Shown: positions 62,446-64,000 of the stretch, in pieces
Numbering within the stretch: the first letter of the stretch is position 1
Layout of the letters: every line of letters starts with the position of its first letter
NCBI RefSeq assembly: GCF_002197985.1
Contig: NZ_NBYK01000003.1
Coordinates: 96,274-160,273, forward strand
DNA length: 64,000 nucleotides
Reading direction: 5' to 3'
Source of the DNA: Halopseudomonas aestusnigri
GTDB taxonomy: Bacteria; Pseudomonadota; Gammaproteobacteria; Pseudomonadales; Pseudomonadaceae
The notes under the pieces: model-generated
The model's database searches: none
Told to the model about the DNA's origin: nothing
What the model saw: the letters and a program-made list of their open reading frames with translations, nothing else
Made by a program: the position numbers and the translations under genes

Positions 62446-64000
62446 ATGAAGAGGTTGGCGGATCTGGCAATACCGGGCAGTGATCGGCCGCTGGATCTGG
62501 GCGATTTTCTTAACGCGCTGGTGGCGCAGGGGCGTATCAGTCAGGACAGCGCAGACCACCTTGTCACGCTGCGTCGCTCAGCCGTCGGCGATACCGCCAA
62601 GCTGCACCCGCTGGAGTTTATCGCCGGTCAGAATGTCGATGACCTGGGTCGGCCGGGCAAAACGCTGGATCTGGACAGCCTCAGTCGCTGGCTGGCCAGC
62701 GAGAGCGACCAGCCCTGGTATCGCATTGATCCGCTGAAGATCAACGTATCGGCGGTAACACCACTGATGTCCTTCGCGTTCGCCCAGCGTCACCGGATTC
62801 TGGCGGTGGAAGTGAATGATCGGGAGGTCACCATCGCCAGTGCCCAGCCCTTTGTGCAGAGCTGGGAAGACAACCTGCGGCATGTGCTCAAGCGCGATAT
62901 CCGTCGGGTCATTGCCAATCCGGAAGACCTGCAGCGCTATTCGGTGGAGTTCTATCGACTCGCTCGTTCCGTGACCGGTGCCAATGCGACCGATCAGAAG
63001 GCCAGCGGCGTCGGCAACTTCGAGCAGCTGCTTAACCTTGGCAGCATGAGTCAGGAGCCGGACGCCAACGATGCCCACGTGGTCAATATCGTCGACTGGC
63101 TGTTCCAGTACGCTTTCGAGCAGCGTGCCAGCGATATTCATATCGAGCCGCGGCGCGATTCCGGTTGCGTGCGTCTGCGTATCGATGGCGTGCTGCACAC
63201 CGTTTATCAATTTCCGATTCAGGTCACCATGGCGGTGGTCAGCCGGCTGAAAACCCTTGGCCGGATGAATGTGGCGGAGAAGCGTAAGCCGCAGGACGGC
63301 CGGATCAAGACCCGGGCGCCGAAGGGCAATGAAGTCGAGCTGCGGCTCTCGACCCTGCCAACCGCCTTTGGCGAAAAAATGGTGATGCGGATCTTTGATC
63401 CGGATGTGCTGCTGCGCAGTTTTGATCAGCTGGGCTTTTCCGCTGAGGATCAGCGCCGCTGGCAGCAGATGGTCAGCCAGCCCAACGGTATCGTGCTGGT
63501 CACCGGGCCGACCGGCTCCGGCAAGACCACCACCTTGTACACCACGCTCAAACAGCTGGCCACGCCGCAGGTTAACGTCTGCACCATCGAAGATCCCATC
63601 GAGATGGTCGAGGACAGCTTCAACCAGATGCAGGTCCAGCACAATATTGACCTCAACTTTGCCAGCGGCGTGCGTGCGCTGATGCGGCAGGACCCGGACA
63701 TCATCATGGTCGGCGAGATTCGCGACCTGGAAACCGCCGAGATGGCGATCCAGGCTGCGCTGACCGGGCACCTGGTGCTGTCGACCCTGCACACCAACGA
63801 CGCACCCAGTGCTGTCAGCCGGCTGATCGAGCTTGGCGTTGCGCCCTATCTGATCAAGGCCACTGTGCTCGGCGTGATGGCCCAGCGACTGGTGCGCACG
63901 CTGTGCCCGCACTGCAAGGCGCCGGCACCGGTGGACGAGGAGGCCTGGGTGGATCTGACCCAGCCGTGGAGTGCCCCGCTGCCGACCCGTTCGCACGCCG
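62446..64000 (+). CDS. GspE/PilB-type secretion ATPase (3' end outside window)
   Basis: The frame from ATG 62446 (GGGGAG seven bases upstream) is open to the window end, 518 codons. It has an N-terminal MshEN-like region and a linker (AKLHPLEFIAGQNVDDLG), then the secretion ATPase core. Walker A is GPTGSGKTT, the Asp box VCTIEDPIEMVEDSFNQMQV, Walker B DPDIIMVGEIRDLETAEMA, and the His box LTGHLVLSTLHTNDAPSAVSRL. The zinc-finger start CPHC (LCPHCKAPAP) is visible near the end. It drives assembly of a type II secretion or type IV pilus-like machine; the partner genes lie outside the window. Confidence 0.93.
   Translation, partial: MKRLADLAIPGSDRPLDLGDFLNALVAQGRISQDSADHLVTLRRSAVGDTAKLHPLEFIAGQNVDDLGRPGKTLDLDSLSRWLASESDQPWYRIDPLKINVSAVTPLMSFAFAQRHRILAVEVNDREVTIASAQPFVQSWEDNLRHVLKRDIRRVIANPEDLQRYSVEFYRLARSVTGANATDQKASGVGNFEQLLNLGSMSQEPDANDAHVVNIVDWLFQYAFEQRASDIHIEPRRDSGCVRLRIDGVLHTVYQFPIQVTMAVVSRLKTLGRMNVAEKRKPQDGRIKTRAPKGNEVELRLSTLPTAFGEKMVMRIFDPDVLLRSFDQLGFSAEDQRRWQQMVSQPNGIVLVTGPTGSGKTTTLYTTLKQLATPQVNVCTIEDPIEMVEDSFNQMQVQHNIDLNFASGVRALMRQDPDIIMVGEIRDLETAEMAIQAALTGHLVLSTLHTNDAPSAVSRLIELGVAPYLIKATVLGVMAQRLVRTLCPHCKAPAPVDEEAWVDLTQPWSAPLPTRSHA

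Overview
The window is a GC-rich chromosomal segment from a gammaproteobacterium of the Pseudomonas lineage, possibly a Halopseudomonas or P. stutzeri-like species. This rests on protein similarity recalled from memory and on gene order that matches two conserved Pseudomonas blocks: serA/rpiA/ilvA/rppH/ptsP/lgt/thyA/folA/ilvD (the PA0316-PA0353 neighbourhood of P. aeruginosa) and argA/argE/pit/gcvTHP/ubiH/pepP/zapA/6S RNA (the PA5204-PA5229 neighbourhood). Here the two blocks are interleaved. No rRNA, tRNA, CRISPR array or prophage is seen; the only clear mobile-type sequence is a small non-coding element at 26465-26730.

Layout. 1-10.7 kb: a truncated exported protein, a 2OG-Fe(II) oxygenase, a DUF523 protein, then serA divergent from a D-2-hydroxyglutarate dehydrogenase (serine synthesis and removal of its by-product), an FAH-family enzyme, a SdiA-regulated-type beta-propeller, rpiA, ilvA, a membrane diguanylate cyclase and an EVE-domain protein. 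10.7-16.9 kb: a 41-residue membrane protein, then 5-formyl-THF cyclo-ligase, 6S RNA and zapA with its coiled-coil partner on the minus strand, divergent from ygfB-pepP-ubiH-ubiI. 16.9-24.3 kb: a Fur-box-preceded iron ABC binding protein and permease separated by a strong hairpin, then gcvT-gcvH-gcvP.

24.3-29.3 kb (minus strand): a sortase substrate with VIT and vWA domains, its class GN sortase, a TA-flanked inverted-repeat element, then creB-creC. 29.4-37.2 kb: MgtE, a PH-domain protein, a SlyA-type regulator with an exact SlyA operator driving an HlyD-type/DUF2955 efflux pair, then trkH-trkA. 37.2-44.5 kb: a GcvR-like ACT protein, an HDOD protein, rlmI, an HAD phosphatase, rppH-ptsP and an NRDE-family protein. 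44.6-46.0 kb: a DUF4397 lipoprotein gene broken by a one-base frameshift.

46.2-54.7 kb: a TSUP permease, lgt-thyA-folA, a GGDEF/EAL protein with a degenerate receiver and degenerate EAL domain, ilvD, and a lipoprotein carboxylesterase. 54.7-64 kb: an OprD-family porin, argA and argE, pit with its DUF47 partner, a CYTH triphosphatase, and a GspE/PilB-type ATPase that runs off the end.

Most genes are core metabolism and housekeeping. The stretches most worth a second look are the sortase/creBC/inverted-repeat region, the SlyA-controlled efflux operon, the hairpin-split iron transporter, the small membrane protein beside 6S RNA, and the frameshifted DUF4397 gene.
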